From Pseudoalteromonas sp. Scap06 (lineage in GTDB: Bacteria > Pseudomonadota > Gammaproteobacteria > Enterobacterales > Alteromonadaceae): DNA of 64,000 nucleotides. The stretch lies in contig NZ_CP041330.1 in NCBI RefSeq assembly GCF_013394165.1, positions 496,001 to 560,000 on the forward strand. Reading direction: 5' to 3'. Shown here one piece after another: positions 36,866 to 47,110 of this stretch. The notes under the pieces were generated by a model, which did no database searches, was not told where the DNA came from, and saw only the letters and a list, made by a program, of their open reading frames with translations. Position 1 is the stretch's first letter, and each line of letters opens with the position of its first letter. The position numbers were made by a program, and so were the translations under genes.

Positions 36866-37938
36866 GTAAAAAAATAGTCGTTGTAGCAGGGGGCACAGGT
36901 GGACATATTTTCCCAGGGATTGCGGTTGCTGATTATCTCAAACAGCAAGGTTGGCAAGTTAGCTGGATAGGCACTCCTGATAGAATGGAAGCCAGTGTCG
37001 TGCCCAAGCACAACATAGAAATTGATTTTATTGATGTAAAAGGCGTGCGAGGTAATGGTTTAAAACGCCTCATTAAAGCGCCATTCATGGTTATTAATGC
37101 AATATTGCAGGCGCGTAAGGTATTAAAACAACAACGCCCTGACGTGGTTTTAGCTATGGGCGGCTACGTGACAGGCCCTACGGGTATTGCGGCAAAAAGT
37201 CTCGGTATCCCTTTGGTAATTCATGAGCAAAACGCCGTAGCTGGTATGAGCAATAAATGGCTAGCGAAATTTGCGAATCGCGTATTAGCTGCATTTCCAA
37301 GTGCTTTTGCCAGTGGTAAAGCTGAGCTGGTGGGTAACCCTGTGCGTCAGAGTGTAGTTGATATACCTAAGCGGGAAATATCAAGTCCAATCAATATGCT
37401 TGTAGTGGGTGGCTCACTAGGTGCGCAAGTACTTAACCAAACACTGCCTGAAGCATTTAAGCGCTTAAATGATACCTGTGCCATTAATGTTTGGCACCAA
37501 ACTGGTAAAGGCCATTTTGCTAGTGTGAGCGAAAGTTACCAGCAGCAACAAATGGGCGATGAACAAGTAACTGTTGCTGAATTTATTGATGATATGGATA
37601 CCGCTTATAGCTGGGCCGATATTGTGATTTGTCGCGCTGGGGCGCTAACGGTTAGTGAAATTGCTGCAGCAGGTAAAATGGCGGTATTTGTACCGTTTCC
37701 ACATGCGGTTGACGATCACCAAACAGCAAATGCACAGTATTTAGTAATGGCAGAAGGGGCACTATTAATGCCACAGGGGCAATTTAATCAGCGCAGCATT
37801 GTTGAACTTTTAAGTCCCTATTTAGCCGAACCTTTATTAATAACTAAAATGGCTGCTAAAGCAAAGCAGCAGGCTATTTTAGATGCCACAGCCAGCGTCG
37901 CTATGCACTGTGAGCAAGTAACAAATAAGAGAATATAA
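36862..37938 (+). CDS. murG: UDP-GlcNAc:undecaprenyl-PP-MurNAc-pentapeptide GlcNAc transferase MurG
   Basis: 358 residues, GT-B fold. N-terminal VVVAGGTGGHIFPGIAVAD, membrane patch, then GGSLGAQVLNQTLP, WHQTGKGH and the FVPFPHAVDDHQTANAQYLV donor-binding segment. Makes lipid II on the inner face of the inner membrane. Overlaps ftsW by four bases and abuts murC. Confidence 0.97.
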   Translation: MSKKIVVVAGGTGGHIFPGIAVADYLKQQGWQVSWIGTPDRMEASVVPKHNIEIDFIDVKGVRGNGLKRLIKAPFMVINAILQARKVLKQQRPDVVLAMGGYVTGPTGIAAKSLGIPLVIHEQNAVAGMSNKWLAKFANRVLAAFPSAFASGKAELVGNPVRQSVVDIPKREISSPINMLVVGGSLGAQVLNQTLPEAFKRLNDTCAINVWHQTGKGHFASVSESYQQQQMGDEQVTVAEFIDDMDTAYSWADIVICRAGALTVSEIAAAGKMAVFVPFPHAVDDHQTANAQYLVMAEGALLMPQGQFNQRSIVELLSPYLAEPLLITKMAAKAKQQAILDATASVAMHCEQVTNKRI

Positions 37939-39390
37939 GTGAAACAGACATTAGCAAAAGAAAAATATACACGCCCTGCGATGCGCCGCATTGAAACTAT
38001 TCACTTTGTAGGAATAGGTGGTGCAGGTATGGGCGGTATTGCAGAAGTATTGGCTTTTGAAGGTTACCGTATTACTGGCTCAGATATAGCGCATAGCGCC
38101 ATGACCGAGCGTTTAATTCAAGCGGGCGCTGAAGTATTTATTGGACATCATGAAAATAATGTAAAAGACGCTAATGTGGTGGTGGTTTCAAGTGCAATTG
38201 ATAAAACAAACCCTGAAATTCAAGCCGCGCAAGCTGCACGTATTCCGGTGGTTCGCCGTGCAGAAATGTTAGCTGAGCTGATGCGTTTTCGTCATGGTAT
38301 TGCTATTGCCGGTACCCATGGCAAAACCACAACAACCAGTTTAATTGCCAGTATTTATGCACAAGCAGGGCTCGATCCAACCTTTATTATTGGCGGTTTA
38401 TTAAATAGTGCTGGCAGCAATGCTAAAGTAGGCAAAAGCGACTTTTTAATCGCTGAAGCGGATGAAAGCGATGCTTCATTTTTGCATTTACAACCTATGG
38501 TATCGGTGATCACTAATATTGAAGAAGATCACATGGAAACTTACGGCGGCAGCTTAGAAAAAATGAAAGATACTTATGTTGAATTCATTCATAACCTGCC
38601 GTTTTACGGGCTAGCTGTAGTGTGTATAGATTCAGACGTTGCCGCAGAATTAATACCTCGCTTTGGTCGTCCGGTGATCACTTATGGTGAATCGCAAGAT
38701 GCTGACTATCGAATGAGTGAATTTAGCCAAACAGCCAATACATGCCAATTTACTGTTACTAATAAACAAGGCGAGAGTTTAACCGCCAAGTTAAATATGC
38801 CAGGTAAACACAATGCCTTAAATGCAACCGCAGCGATTGCGGTGGCAAAAGATCAAAACATAGCTAATCATGCAATTTTAGCGGCATTAGATACTTTTGA
38901 AGGCATTGGCCGTCGTTTTCAGCATTATGGTGAATTTGCAAACGAATGCGGTAATGTGATGTTAGTAGATGACTATGGTCATCACCCATCAGAAGTGGCA
39001 GCTACCATCACCGCAGCGAGAGAAGGCTGGCCTGATAAGCGTTTAGTGATGGTTTATCAGCCGCATCGCTATACTCGTACTCGCGATTTATACGAAGATT
39101 TTGTGAAAGTACTCGCCGAGGTTGATCAGTTGCTATTGCTTGATGTTTACAGTGCAGGCGAAGAGCCGATAGTGGGCGCTGATAGTAAGAGTTTATGCCG
39201 CAGTTTACGCCAGCGTGGCAAAGAGCCATTGCATGTGGCTTCAAGCTCAGAGCTTGCAGGTGTACTTGCTAACTGCCTACAAAATAATGACTTAGTACTT
39301 ACGCAAGGCGCAGGTAACATAGGTCAGCTAGTTAAAAGTTTAGCAGCAACAAATATGTCGATAGAAAAATTAAAGCAAGGTGAAGTATGA
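37939..39390 (+). CDS. murC: UDP-MurNAc:L-alanine ligase
   Basis: 483 residues with a GTG start right after the mur[23 protein letters not shown] loop [24 protein letters not shown] and [15 protein letters not shown] are all present. First amino acid addition of the stem peptide. Overlaps ddl by four bases. Confidence 0.97.
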   Translation: MKQTLAKEKYTRPAMRRIETIHFVGIGGAGMGGIAEVLAFEGYRITGSDIAHSAMTERLIQAGAEVFIGHHENNVKDANVVVVSSAIDKTNPEIQAAQAARIPVVRRAEMLAELMRFRHGIAIAGTHGKTTTTSLIASIYAQAGLDPTFIIGGLLNSAGSNAKVGKSDFLIAEADESDASFLHLQPMVSVITNIEEDHMETYGGSLEKMKDTYVEFIHNLPFYGLAVVCIDSDVAAELIPRFGRPVITYGESQDADYRMSEFSQTANTCQFTVTNKQGESLTAKLNMPGKHNALNATAAIAVAKDQNIANHAILAALDTFEGIGRRFQHYGEFANECGNVMLVDDYGHHPSEVAATITAAREGWPDKRLVMVYQPHRYTRTRDLYEDFVKVLAEVDQLLLLDVYSAGEEPIVGADSKSLCRSLRQRGKEPLHVASSSELAGVLANCLQNNDLVLTQGAGNIGQLVKSLAATNMSIEKLKQGEV

Positions 39391-40307
39391 CACAGGTAAG
39401 TTCCCAGTTCGGTAAAGTAGCGGTGCTGCTAGGTGGAAACTCAGCAGAGCGCGACGTGTCATTAAAATCTGGTCAAGCAGTCCTTAATGCACTTCTTGCC
39501 TGTGGCATTGATGCGATTGCGTTTGACCCTCAAAATCGTTCATTGTGGGAATTAAAAGACTTAAACGTTGATCGCGTTTTTATTGCGCTGCATGGCCGAG
39601 GTGGTGAAGATGGCACAGTACAAGGTGCTTTAGAGTTTATGAACTTGCCTTACACCGGCAGTAATGTACTGGGTTCAGCATTAGCAATGGATAAAATTCG
39701 TTGTAAGCACTTGTTTAAGTCGGCAGGCTTAAGCACAGCACCTTATGCGGTAGTTGATGCTAAAAAAGGCTTTGATGCTAAAGCAATTATCGATGAGTTT
39801 AAAAAAGTGATGGTAAAACCATCGCACGAAGGCTCAAGTATTGGTATGGCACAAGCAAGCTCTGCAGAAGAGCTTGAAGATGCGCTCAGCAATGCATTTA
39901 AGTTCGACAGCCAAGTATTGGTAGAGCAGTGGATCTCGGGGCGCGAATTTACAATTACGGTGCTTGGTGATGAAGTACAACCTGTGATTGAAATGAGCAC
40001 GCCAAATGGTTTTTATGACTACCAAGCTAAATATCAGTCAAGTACGACACAATATCATTGTCCTGCTGATTTATCACAACCGGATACACAAAAACTACAA
40101 GCAATGGCACTCGATGCGTTTGATTTGGTGGGTGCAAGTGGCTGGGGTCGCGTCGATGCAATGCAAGATCAGCAAGGCCAATTTTACTTGTTGGAAGTAA
40201 ATACAGTGCCAGGCATGACAGAAAAATCATTGGTGCCAATGGCTGCAAAAGCCAATGGGGCAAGTTTTGAGCAATTAGTTGTTCGCATTTTGGAGCAAAC
40301 CCTTTAA
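39387..40307 (+). CDS. ddl: D-alanine:D-alanine ligase
   Basis: 306 residues, ATP-grasp fold, DdlB type in length and dcw position. [50 protein letters not shown] and the C-terminal [17 protein letters not shown]. Supplies D-Ala-D-Ala to MurF. Confidence 0.97.
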   Translation: MTQVSSQFGKVAVLLGGNSAERDVSLKSGQAVLNALLACGIDAIAFDPQNRSLWELKDLNVDRVFIALHGRGGEDGTVQGALEFMNLPYTGSNVLGSALAMDKIRCKHLFKSAGLSTAPYAVVDAKKGFDAKAIIDEFKKVMVKPSHEGSSIGMAQASSAEELEDALSNAFKFDSQVLVEQWISGREFTITVLGDEVQPVIEMSTPNGFYDYQAKYQSSTTQYHCPADLSQPDTQKLQAMALDAFDLVGASGWGRVDAMQDQQGQFYLLEVNTVPGMTEKSLVPMAAKANGASFEQLVVRILEQTL

Positions 40308-40308
40308 T

Positions 40309-41070
40309 ATGCATCCCTTTTTAGAGAAAGCGCAGCAACTAAAACAGCAACTTAACTGGTCGCTGATTTTTGGAGTGAGCTTTTTTCTGGCTGTGGTGAT
40401 TGGGTTAATTGAAATAACCAATGGGGTTTCCCATTGGTTAGTTGCAAATAAAGATGCGCAAATTAAGCATCTAACGGTGTTGGGGAGTCCCAAATACACT
40501 GATGAAAAAGCAATAACTACCGCGATAAAAAAAGCGGACTTAAGTAGCTTTTTTGAGTTAAACGTAAAGCATGTTCAGCATTTAGTGCAAGAACTACCTT
40601 GGGTTGCAACGGTATCGGTAAGAAAGCAATGGCCTGATACTATCCAAGTTTACGTGGTAGAGCATCAAGCAGTCGCTCACTGGAACAGTGATTTATTGAT
40701 TAACCAAAGCGGCGATGCGTTTGAGGCTAAAAGTGATAAGTTAAGTGCCACATTACCCCAGTTATATGGGCCAGAAGGCAGTGAAAAAGAAGCATGGGTA
40801 GCGTTTAAACAGTTTGATGAAATGCTTAAAGTAAATGCACTAACGCTCACTAGCCTTGCGCTATCTGAGCGGTTTTCGTGGCAACTTTGGTTAGATAATG
40901 GCGTGCGTTTAAATTTAGGGCGCAAGGATAAAGCCAAGCGTGTACAGCGTTTTATAGACGTTTATTCACGCATAGAACAACGTGCTGATGCACAGATAGA
41001 TGCAATTGATTTACGCTACGATACCGGCCTTGCAGTGAGCTATAAGCCAATGCAAGAACAGCAATTATAA
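40309..41070 (+). CDS. ftsQ: Cell division protein FtsQ
   Basis: 253 residues from the ATG at 40309, one base after ddl; a TTG at 40279 would overlap ddl. One membrane helix (about 19-37), a POTRA domain (IKHLTVLGSPKYTDEKAITTAIKKADLSSFFELNVKHVQHLVQELPWVATVSVRKQWPD) and the FtsQ beta domain. Bridges FtsL-FtsB to the divisome in the periplasm. Confidence 0.95.
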   Translation: MHPFLEKAQQLKQQLNWSLIFGVSFFLAVVIGLIEITNGVSHWLVANKDAQIKHLTVLGSPKYTDEKAITTAIKKADLSSFFELNVKHVQHLVQELPWVATVSVRKQWPDTIQVYVVEHQAVAHWNSDLLINQSGDAFEAKSDKLSATLPQLYGPEGSEKEAWVAFKQFDEMLKVNALTLTSLALSERFSWQLWLDNGVRLNLGRKDKAKRVQRFIDVYSRIEQRADAQIDAIDLRYDTGLAVSYKPMQEQQL

Positions 41071-41083
41071 TAAAGAGTAAGGC

Positions 41084-42316
41084 ATGACTAAGTCAGCAGA
41101 AAGAAACCTAGTGATTGGATTAGACGTAGGCACTTCGAAAGTAGTGGCCACGGTCGGTGAAATCACCACAGATAACAAGCTCAGCATTGTTGGCGTGGGG
41201 AGCCAAGTATCTTATGGAATGGATAAAGGCGGCGTTAACGATTTAAATTTAGTGTCTGAGTCTATTCGCCGCGCAATTGATGAAGCTGAATTGATGGCTG
41301 ATTGTCGTATTAGCTCGGTTTATTTGGGTATTTCTGGCAAACATATTCAATGTCAGAACGAAAGCGGTGTTGTCGCTATTAATAACACTGAAGTAACCGA
41401 TGAAGACATTGAAAATGTAATCCATATTGCTCGCTCAGTACCAATTTCAGCTGAACGCAAAATGTTGCATGCCTTGCCACAAGAGTACAGCATTGACATG
41501 CAAGAGGGGATTAAAAACCCACTCGGCATGAGTGGTGTGCGTATGGAAGCACGCGCACACATTATTACCTGCTCCAATGACATGGCTAAAAATATAGAAA
41601 AATGTGTTGAACGTTGTGGGCTTGAAGTTGACCAACTTATATTCACTGCACTTGCCTCGTGTTACTCCGTACTGACGGACGATGAAAAAGAGCTAGGTGT
41701 TGCGGTGCTAGATATCGGTGGTGGTACTATGGATATCACTATTTATATTAATGGTGCACTGCGTCATTCTGCGGTTATTCCGGTGGCGGGCAACCAAGTA
41801 ACCGGTGATATTGCAAAAATATTTCGCACACCTATATCACATGCAGAGTCACTCAAAGTACAATATGCCTGTGCAAGTAGCCAAATGGCGAGCAGCGAAG
41901 ACACGATTGAAGTGCCAAGCGTAGGTGGGCGACCAGCAAGACTGATGTCTAGGCATACGTTGTCTGAAGTGGTTGAGCCACGTTTTAGAGAATTATTTGA
42001 ACTGGCGATGGAAGAAATTCGTCGCTCAGGATTAGAAGACCAAATTGCAGCAGGTCTCGTCATTACTGGCGGAACTGCTAAAATGACTGGCGCAATGGAA
42101 GTGGCTGAAGATATTTTTCAGATGCCAGTAAGAATAGGTAAACCAATTGGTGTAGTAGGTTTAACTGATTATGTTGATGATCCATCGTACGCAACCGCTG
42201 TAGGTTTGTTACAATACGGGCGTACTATGCAGTCGATGAATGCACAAAAGTCGAAAGCGGATGATAATAATAATTGGTGGAACCGCATCACAAAATGGTT
42301 TCAAGGCGAGTTTTAG
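41084..42316 (+). CDS. ftsA: Cell division protein FtsA
   Basis: 410 residues, actin fold. VIGLDVGTSKVVATVGE at the start, VLDIGGGTMDITIY, LVITGGTAKMTGAMEVAEDIF, and a C-terminal amphipathic membrane-targeting helix (NNWWNRITKWFQGEF). Anchors FtsZ to the inner membrane. It is 21 bases from ftsZ. Confidence 0.97.
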   Translation: MTKSAERNLVIGLDVGTSKVVATVGEITTDNKLSIVGVGSQVSYGMDKGGVNDLNLVSESIRRAIDEAELMADCRISSVYLGISGKHIQCQNESGVVAINNTEVTDEDIENVIHIARSVPISAERKMLHALPQEYSIDMQEGIKNPLGMSGVRMEARAHIITCSNDMAKNIEKCVERCGLEVDQLIFTALASCYSVLTDDEKELGVAVLDIGGGTMDITIYINGALRHSAVIPVAGNQVTGDIAKIFRTPISHAESLKVQYACASSQMASSEDTIEVPSVGGRPARLMSRHTLSEVVEPRFRELFELAMEEIRRSGLEDQIAAGLVITGGTAKMTGAMEVAEDIFQMPVRIGKPIGVVGLTDYVDDPSYATAVGLLQYGRTMQSMNAQKSKADDNNNWWNRITKWFQGEF

Positions 42317-42337
42317 TACTCAAGTCGGAGAGTAAAT

Positions 42338-43597
42338 ATGTTTGATATAATGGAACAACACAGCGAAGAAGCTGTAATAAAAGTAATCGGTGTAGGCGGT
42401 GGCGGCGGTAACGCAGTTGAGCACATGGTAAAACAACAAATAGAAGGCGTTCGTTTTATCGCAGCCAATACGGATGCGCAAGCATTACGTAATTCAGCCG
42501 CTGATGTAACAGTACAATTAGGCACGCAAATAACCTCTGGGTTAGGTGCGGGGGCTAACCCTGAAGTAGGTCGTGAATCGGCTGAAGAAGACGCCGAAAC
42601 CATTCGTGCTAGCCTTGAGGGCGCTGATATGGTGTTTATTGCGGCAGGTATGGGCGGCGGTACAGGTACCGGTGCTGCGCCAGTCGTGGCTAAAATTGCT
42701 AAAGAGCTGGGCATTTTAACTGTTGCTGTGGTAACCCGTCCGTTTGATTTTGAAGGTAAAAAGCGTGCCGCTGCTGCAGAGCAAGGTATTAGCGAATTAT
42801 CTGAAATTGTGGACTCGTTAATCACTATTCCAAATAACAAGTTACTAAAAGTATTGGGTAAAGGAACAACTTTACTGGATGCATTTGCTAAAGCAAATGA
42901 CGTATTGTTCGGTGCGGTACAAGGTATTGCTGAGCTAATCACTCGCTCGGGTCTAATTAACGTGGATTTCGCCGACGTACGTACAGTTATGTCTGCAATG
43001 GGCACGGCGATGATGGGTACAGCATCTGCGTCGGGTCCTGATCGTGCACAAGAAGCAGCAGAAGCTGCTATTTCAAGCCCTCTTTTAGAAGACGTAGATT
43101 TAACCGGTGCTAAAGGCATTTTGGTTAACATTACTGCGGGTATGGATATCGCGATCGAAGAATTCGAAATTGTGGGTAATCACGTTAAGGCGCTAGCGTC
43201 TGAAAACGCAACGGTTGTTGTTGGCGCGGTAATTGACCCAGAAATGACGGATGAGCTACGTGTAACCGTGGTTGCAACCGGCTTAGGGGGCGATCGTCGT
43301 CCACAGTTTGGTATTGTAGATAACGGTTTCAAAAAAGCGTCAGGCTCTGATGTAACTAGCTCAAGCACACAAACAAGCAGCAGCATGTACGTACCTAGCT
43401 TTGCAAGCCAAGGCACAAACACGACTGAAGAGCCTGCAACGACATCGCAAACTGAATCAAAAGAGCAAAGCAGCACATCGACTAGCTCTTCAAGTTCAGC
43501 AACGAATACGTCGTCAAGTAGTGCTAATAAAACAGATAAGTCTGAGGGTGGCGATTATTTCGACATTCCTGCTTTTTTACGTAAACAAGCAGACTAA
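42338..43597 (+). CDS. ftsZ: Cell division GTPase FtsZ
   Basis: 419 residues, tubulin fold. [10 protein letters not shown], the GTP loop [13 protein letters not shown], the T7 loop [11 protein letters not shown] and the C-terminal peptide [11 protein letters not shown] that binds FtsA and ZipA. The linker between about residues 340 and 405 is almost only Ser, Thr, Glu and Asn. Forms the Z ring. AAGTCGGAGAG precedes the ATG. Last gene of the dcw block before lpxC. Confidence 0.98.
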   Translation: MFDIMEQHSEEAVIKVIGVGGGGGNAVEHMVKQQIEGVRFIAANTDAQALRNSAADVTVQLGTQITSGLGAGANPEVGRESAEEDAETIRASLEGADMVFIAAGMGGGTGTGAAPVVAKIAKELGILTVAVVTRPFDFEGKKRAAAAEQGISELSEIVDSLITIPNNKLLKVLGKGTTLLDAFAKANDVLFGAVQGIAELITRSGLINVDFADVRTVMSAMGTAMMGTASASGPDRAQEAAEAAISSPLLEDVDLTGAKGILVNITAGMDIAIEEFEIVGNHVKALASENATVVVGAVIDPEMTDELRVTVVATGLGGDRRPQFGIVDNGFKKASGSDVTSSSTQTSSSMYVPSFASQGTNTTEEPATTSQTESKEQSSTSTSSSSSATNTSSSSANKTDKSEGGDYFDIPAFLRKQAD

Positions 43598-43634
43598 TTA
43601 AAAACAGTACTTTTGTGCGAAATGTGAACAAATA

Positions 43635-43663
43635 TTGTAGTTATACCGTATTTATGTTACACT
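43635..43663 (+). promoter_or_regulatory. Candidate sigma-70 promoter of lpxC
   Basis: -35 TTGTAG (43635-43640), 17-base spacer, -10 TACACT (43658-43663), in the 107-base gap between ftsZ and lpxC. Prediction by consensus only. Confidence 0.5.
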
Positions 43664-43704
43664 CCGCCGTCTAACTGTAATATATACTTAAAGTGAGCGA
43701 ACCT

Positions 43705-44616
43705 ATGATTAAACAGCGTACGATTGCACAAGTAGTCAAAGCCATAGGAATTGGACTTCATAAAGGTGAGAAGGTCACAATAACTCTCCGACCTGCGAGC
43801 GCAAATACTGGGATTGTATTTCGTCGTGTCGACCTTGATCCGGTTGTTGATTTTGAAACAACACCTGAAGCCGTTGGTGATACGCAATTGTGTACCTGTT
43901 TAATTAACAAAGATGGTGTTCGCTTATCAACTACTGAGCATTTAATTGCAGCTGTTGCGGCCATGGGTATCGACAATCTAATTGTTGAACTTGATAGCTC
44001 AGAAGTTCCAATAATGGATGGTAGTGCATTGCCATTCATTTATTTATTACAAAAAGGCGGCATTGAAGAGCAAAATGTTGCAAAACGTTTCATTCGTATT
44101 AAAGAAAAAGTACGTATTGAAGAAGGCGACAAATGGGCCGAAGTAGAACCTTACGACGGATTCCATATCGACTTTGAAATTGCCTTTGATCACCCTGCAA
44201 TTAATGAAAGCCGCCAACGCATTGGCTTAGATATTACCGCACAAAGCTTCACTGAAGAAATTAGCCGTGCGCGTACTTTTGGCTTTATGAAAGATATTGA
44301 ATACATGCATGCTAATAACCTTGCACTAGGTGGTAGCATGGATAGTGCAGTGGTACTTGATGAATTTAAAGTTTTAAATCCAAACGGTCTGCGTTACCCA
44401 GACGAGTTCGTCAAGCATAAGATACTAGACTGTGTAGGTGACATGTTTATGACAGGTCATAACCTTTTAGGTAAAGTAACTGCATTTAAATCAGGTCATG
44501 ATTTAAATAACAAGTTACTACGCAAAATTATGGCAACCGAGTCAGCATGGGAGTGGGCAACCTTTGAAACACCTGTTTCGATGCCTGCACCCGGCCTTGA
44601 ATTAGCAAACGCCTAA
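43705..44616 (+). CDS. lpxC: UDP-3-O-acyl-N-acetylglucosamine deacetylase LpxC
   Basis: 303 residues from the ATG at 43705 ([24 protein letters not shown], matching the family start); a GTG at 43693 is in frame but less likely. Zinc and catalytic motifs: [27 protein letters not shown] and [26 protein letters not shown]. First committed step of lipid A synthesis. Ends at a bidirectional terminator. Confidence 0.97.
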   Translation: MIKQRTIAQVVKAIGIGLHKGEKVTITLRPASANTGIVFRRVDLDPVVDFETTPEAVGDTQLCTCLINKDGVRLSTTEHLIAAVAAMGIDNLIVELDSSEVPIMDGSALPFIYLLQKGGIEEQNVAKRFIRIKEKVRIEEGDKWAEVEPYDGFHIDFEIAFDHPAINESRQRIGLDITAQSFTEEISRARTFGFMKDIEYMHANNLALGGSMDSAVVLDEFKVLNPNGLRYPDEFVKHKILDCVGDMFMTGHNLLGKVTAFKSGHDLNNKLLRKIMATESAWEWATFETPVSMPAPGLELANA

Positions 44617-44642
44617 TCAGTTAATCGCTTACATACAGTTAT

Positions 44643-44674
44643 AAAAAATGACGCTTATTAGCGTCATTTTTTTT
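44643..44674. terminator. Bidirectional Rho-independent terminator between lpxC and yjjG
   Basis: AAAAAATGACGC and GCGTCATTTTTT pair around TTATTA, with a T tract on plus and A tract on the left, so it serves both convergent genes. Confidence 0.9.
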
Positions 44675-44703
44675 GGCTGTTTGTAACCACAACCAGTCAG
44701 GTA

Positions 44704-45378
44704 TTACAGACCTAAAATAGTTTGTAACTGTTTTAACTCAGTGACTTGGTACGTTGGCTTAATACCTTCAGGTAAGATTACCCCAGGGTGCTGTAACCAG
44801 CAGGTGTCTATGCCTGCATTTCGTCCACCAAGAATATCACTGCTGGCGGTATCACCTACCATTAAAATTTGTTCTTTAGGTGGATTCCCCATTAAATTAA
44901 AGGTGTGCTCAAATATCTCTTTTGCAGGTTTAGCAATACCTACTTTTTCAGAAATTACCAGCCAATCAAACATATCTTGCAGCCCAGTATGCGCTAAACG
45001 ACGTGCTTGCAGCTGAGAAAAGCCATTAGTGATAATACCTAAATTGGCATGAGGTTTAAGGGCGTTTAATAATTCAACCGCACCGGGTAAAGGCATGCAA
45101 ATTTCAGCCATTGCCGATAAAAAATCATCATTGAGCTGCTGGGCTGGTACATCAAGTTTATTTGCCAGCTCACTAAAACGAGTTACTTGCAGATGGTTTG
45201 CGGTAATTTCGTTATTTTGATAGGCAATCCATAGTGGCTTATTGGTGTTTTGGTAATGGTCATAATCTGCTTTGGTAAAATCCATGTCATAAGCAGCCAA
45301 CATTTTTTGTAAGCCAGCAAAGGCATTAAAGCTAAATAAGGTTTCGTCGGCATCAAATAATACGTAGTTATACTTCAT
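44704..45378 (-). CDS. yjjG: HAD-family pyrimidine 5'-nucleotidase YjjG
   Basis: 224 residues. HAD motif I FDADETLF, motif II GIITNGFSQLQARRLAHTGL, motif III/IV KPAKEIFEHTFNLMG and LMVGDTASSDILGGRNAGIDTCW. In E. coli it dephosphorylates dUMP, dTMP, UMP and noncanonical nucleotides, a house-cleaning role. It shares a strand with yjjX, 11 bases apart, and may be cotranscribed. Confidence 0.92.
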   Translation of the reverse strand: MKYNYVLFDADETLFSFNAFAGLQKMLAAYDMDFTKADYDHYQNTNKPLWIAYQNNEITANHLQVTRFSELANKLDVPAQQLNDDFLSAMAEICMPLPGAVELLNALKPHANLGIITNGFSQLQARRLAHTGLQDMFDWLVISEKVGIAKPAKEIFEHTFNLMGNPPKEQILMVGDTASSDILGGRNAGIDTCWLQHPGVILPEGIKPTYQVTELKQLQTILGL

Positions 45379-45389
45379 TAAAACATCCG

Positions 45390-45929
45390 TTATTGATTAT
45401 ATAAAGTGGGATTAAGAAAAGGGGCCATGGCGAGAGTCAGCGCTTGAGTATAGGTACTTTCTCGTGTTGCATGATGATCAGTTAATAAACCAATAGCACC
45501 CCCTTGCTGCTTAATATTGGTGGTATTAAAAGCCTTATCCATCACATCTCCGAGCTCTTCACCTTGCAGCAATGCTTTATAAAAAACAGAAGGCAAAGGT
45601 AAGTTACTGCTTCGTCCTGTAACTTGCTGTGCGCCGTCATCAATAACAACATAGGCAAAGGTTGCTGCACCATAGCTAAATTGCGCTGCGCCGCCTTCCA
45701 TCGCTATGTAGTAGTCTGCTTGATGCTGTGCTTTACAGTAGTTAACTCGATTCTGTGCACCCAAACACGTTTGTTCTTCGCCTATTGGTTGATCGGGTAC
45801 ATCTGAAGGTGCATGAACGCCACTACATTCAATTAAATGCTCAGGGAAATACATCGCAAAAATGTGTTTAGCGGCATTTACTTTTACTGGGTTTTTAGAC
45901 CCGACAACAATTTTCATGACTTGCGACAT
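45390..45929 (-). CDS. yjjX: Inosine/xanthosine triphosphatase YjjX
   Basis: 179 residues. Start MSQVMKIVVGSKNPVKVNAAKHIF, then VHAPSDVPDQPIGEEQTCLGAQNR and YIAMEGGAAQF, typical of the family. Hydrolyses ITP and XTP to keep noncanonical purines out of nucleic acids. First in a yjjX-yjjG pair. An internal Met5 could also serve as start. Confidence 0.93.
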   Translation of the reverse strand: MSQVMKIVVGSKNPVKVNAAKHIFAMYFPEHLIECSGVHAPSDVPDQPIGEEQTCLGAQNRVNYCKAQHQADYYIAMEGGAAQFSYGAATFAYVVIDDGAQQVTGRSSNLPLPSVFYKALLQGEELGDVMDKAFNTTNIKQQGGAIGLLTDHHATRESTYTQALTLAMAPFLNPTLYNQ

Positions 45930-46095
45930 ACTACTCTCATCATACTTAAAATCAGCAGTGTACGTGAGTTAGACTAAACAAAAAAGAGCAGAATGTATTT
46001 GCGATCACTTGATAAAAGAAATGATCAGCTCCATAGGATCATTGTATGTGTTAGATCTTCTAAACCAAAAAGTCTCTAACAGATTATTGATACAC

Positions 46096-46995
46096 TTAAA
46101 TAGGAATTTCAGGTGGGGCTAATTTTGCTAAGGCGCGTTTTTTCAAAATAATATCTTTGATCAGTGGCGTAAGCACTAGCTCCATAGCGAGTCCCATTTT
46201 GCCACCGGGTACTACAAGCGTATTGATCCGCGACATAAAGCTCCCTTCAATCATGCGTAAATAATACGGGAAATCAACGTCATCAATGCCCCTAAAGCGA
46301 ATAACAACAAAGCTTTCATCAAGGGAGGGGATATCTTTTGCGCTAAATGGGTTGGAAGTATCAACGGTGGGTACTCGCTGAAAGTTAATATGAGTACGAG
46401 AAAACTGCGGCGTTATATGATTAATGTAGTCATCCATACTGCGTACAATCGAGTCCATTACTTTTTCACGAGAATGGCCGCGTTCTGAGGTATCGCGAAT
46501 AAGCTTTTGGATCCACTCAAGGTTAATAATTGGCACCATGCCTATGAGTAAATCAACATGCTTAGCAACATCATGATCTTCGTCGACCACGCCGCCATGT
46601 AAGCCTTCGTAAAACATTAAATCTGTATTTTGCTCAAGCTCTTGCCAAGGAGTAAATGTTCCAGGTAACTGGTTATAAGGCACGGCCTCATCAAAGGTAT
46701 GTAAATAACGGCGCAGTTTACCTTCGCCTGTTTCACCATACTTGGTAAATAAGTCTTCTAATGCACCAAAGTCATTGGCTTCTCGGCCAAAATAACTTAT
46801 GTGTTTACTTTCTTGTTGGGCTTCTCGAATTTTTTTGTCCATTTCAGGACGTGTGTAACGATGAAAGCTATCACCTTCAATAAATGCAGCATTGATATCG
46901 AGGCTGCGGAAAATATGCTTCACGGCATTGGTGGTGGTTGTAGTGCCTGCTCCAGATGAGCCGGTGATTGCAATAATAGGGTGTTTAGCTGACAT
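46096..46995 (-). CDS. prkB: Phosphoribulokinase-family protein PrkB
   Basis: 299 residues with a P-loop GSSGAGTTTTTNAV and the PRK layout (SFHRYTRPEMD, HISYFGREANDFGALEDL, LMFYEGLHGGVVDEDHDVAKHVDLLIGMVPIINLEWIQKL). The organism shows no Calvin-cycle context here, so the physiological substrate is uncertain. E. coli PrkB is also of unclear role. Divergent from the following gene across about 115 bases. Confidence 0.88.
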   Translation of the reverse strand: MSAKHPIIAITGSSGAGTTTTTNAVKHIFRSLDINAAFIEGDSFHRYTRPEMDKKIREAQQESKHISYFGREANDFGALEDLFTKYGETGEGKLRRYLHTFDEAVPYNQLPGTFTPWQELEQNTDLMFYEGLHGGVVDEDHDVAKHVDLLIGMVPIINLEWIQKLIRDTSERGHSREKVMDSIVRSMDDYINHITPQFSRTHINFQRVPTVDTSNPFSAKDIPSLDESFVVIRFRGIDDVDFPYYLRMIEGSFMSRINTLVVPGGKMGLAMELVLTPLIKDIILKKRALAKLAPPEIPI

Positions 46996-47110
46996 GTTTG
47001 TTCTCTTTTTTATGACCCGTTAGTTATAAAGACCTTACTAAGCTAGGTCAAGTGACGTCATCAGTAAATAACGTTATCATGAGGTGCTTAAAATTAAAAC
47101 GAGAGAAAGC

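Noticed and set aside
46096..46995. Calvin-cycle phosphoribulokinase
   Set aside because: The fold matches, but no RuBisCO or other cycle gene is present; the PrkB-type of heterotrophic gammaproteobacteria fits better.
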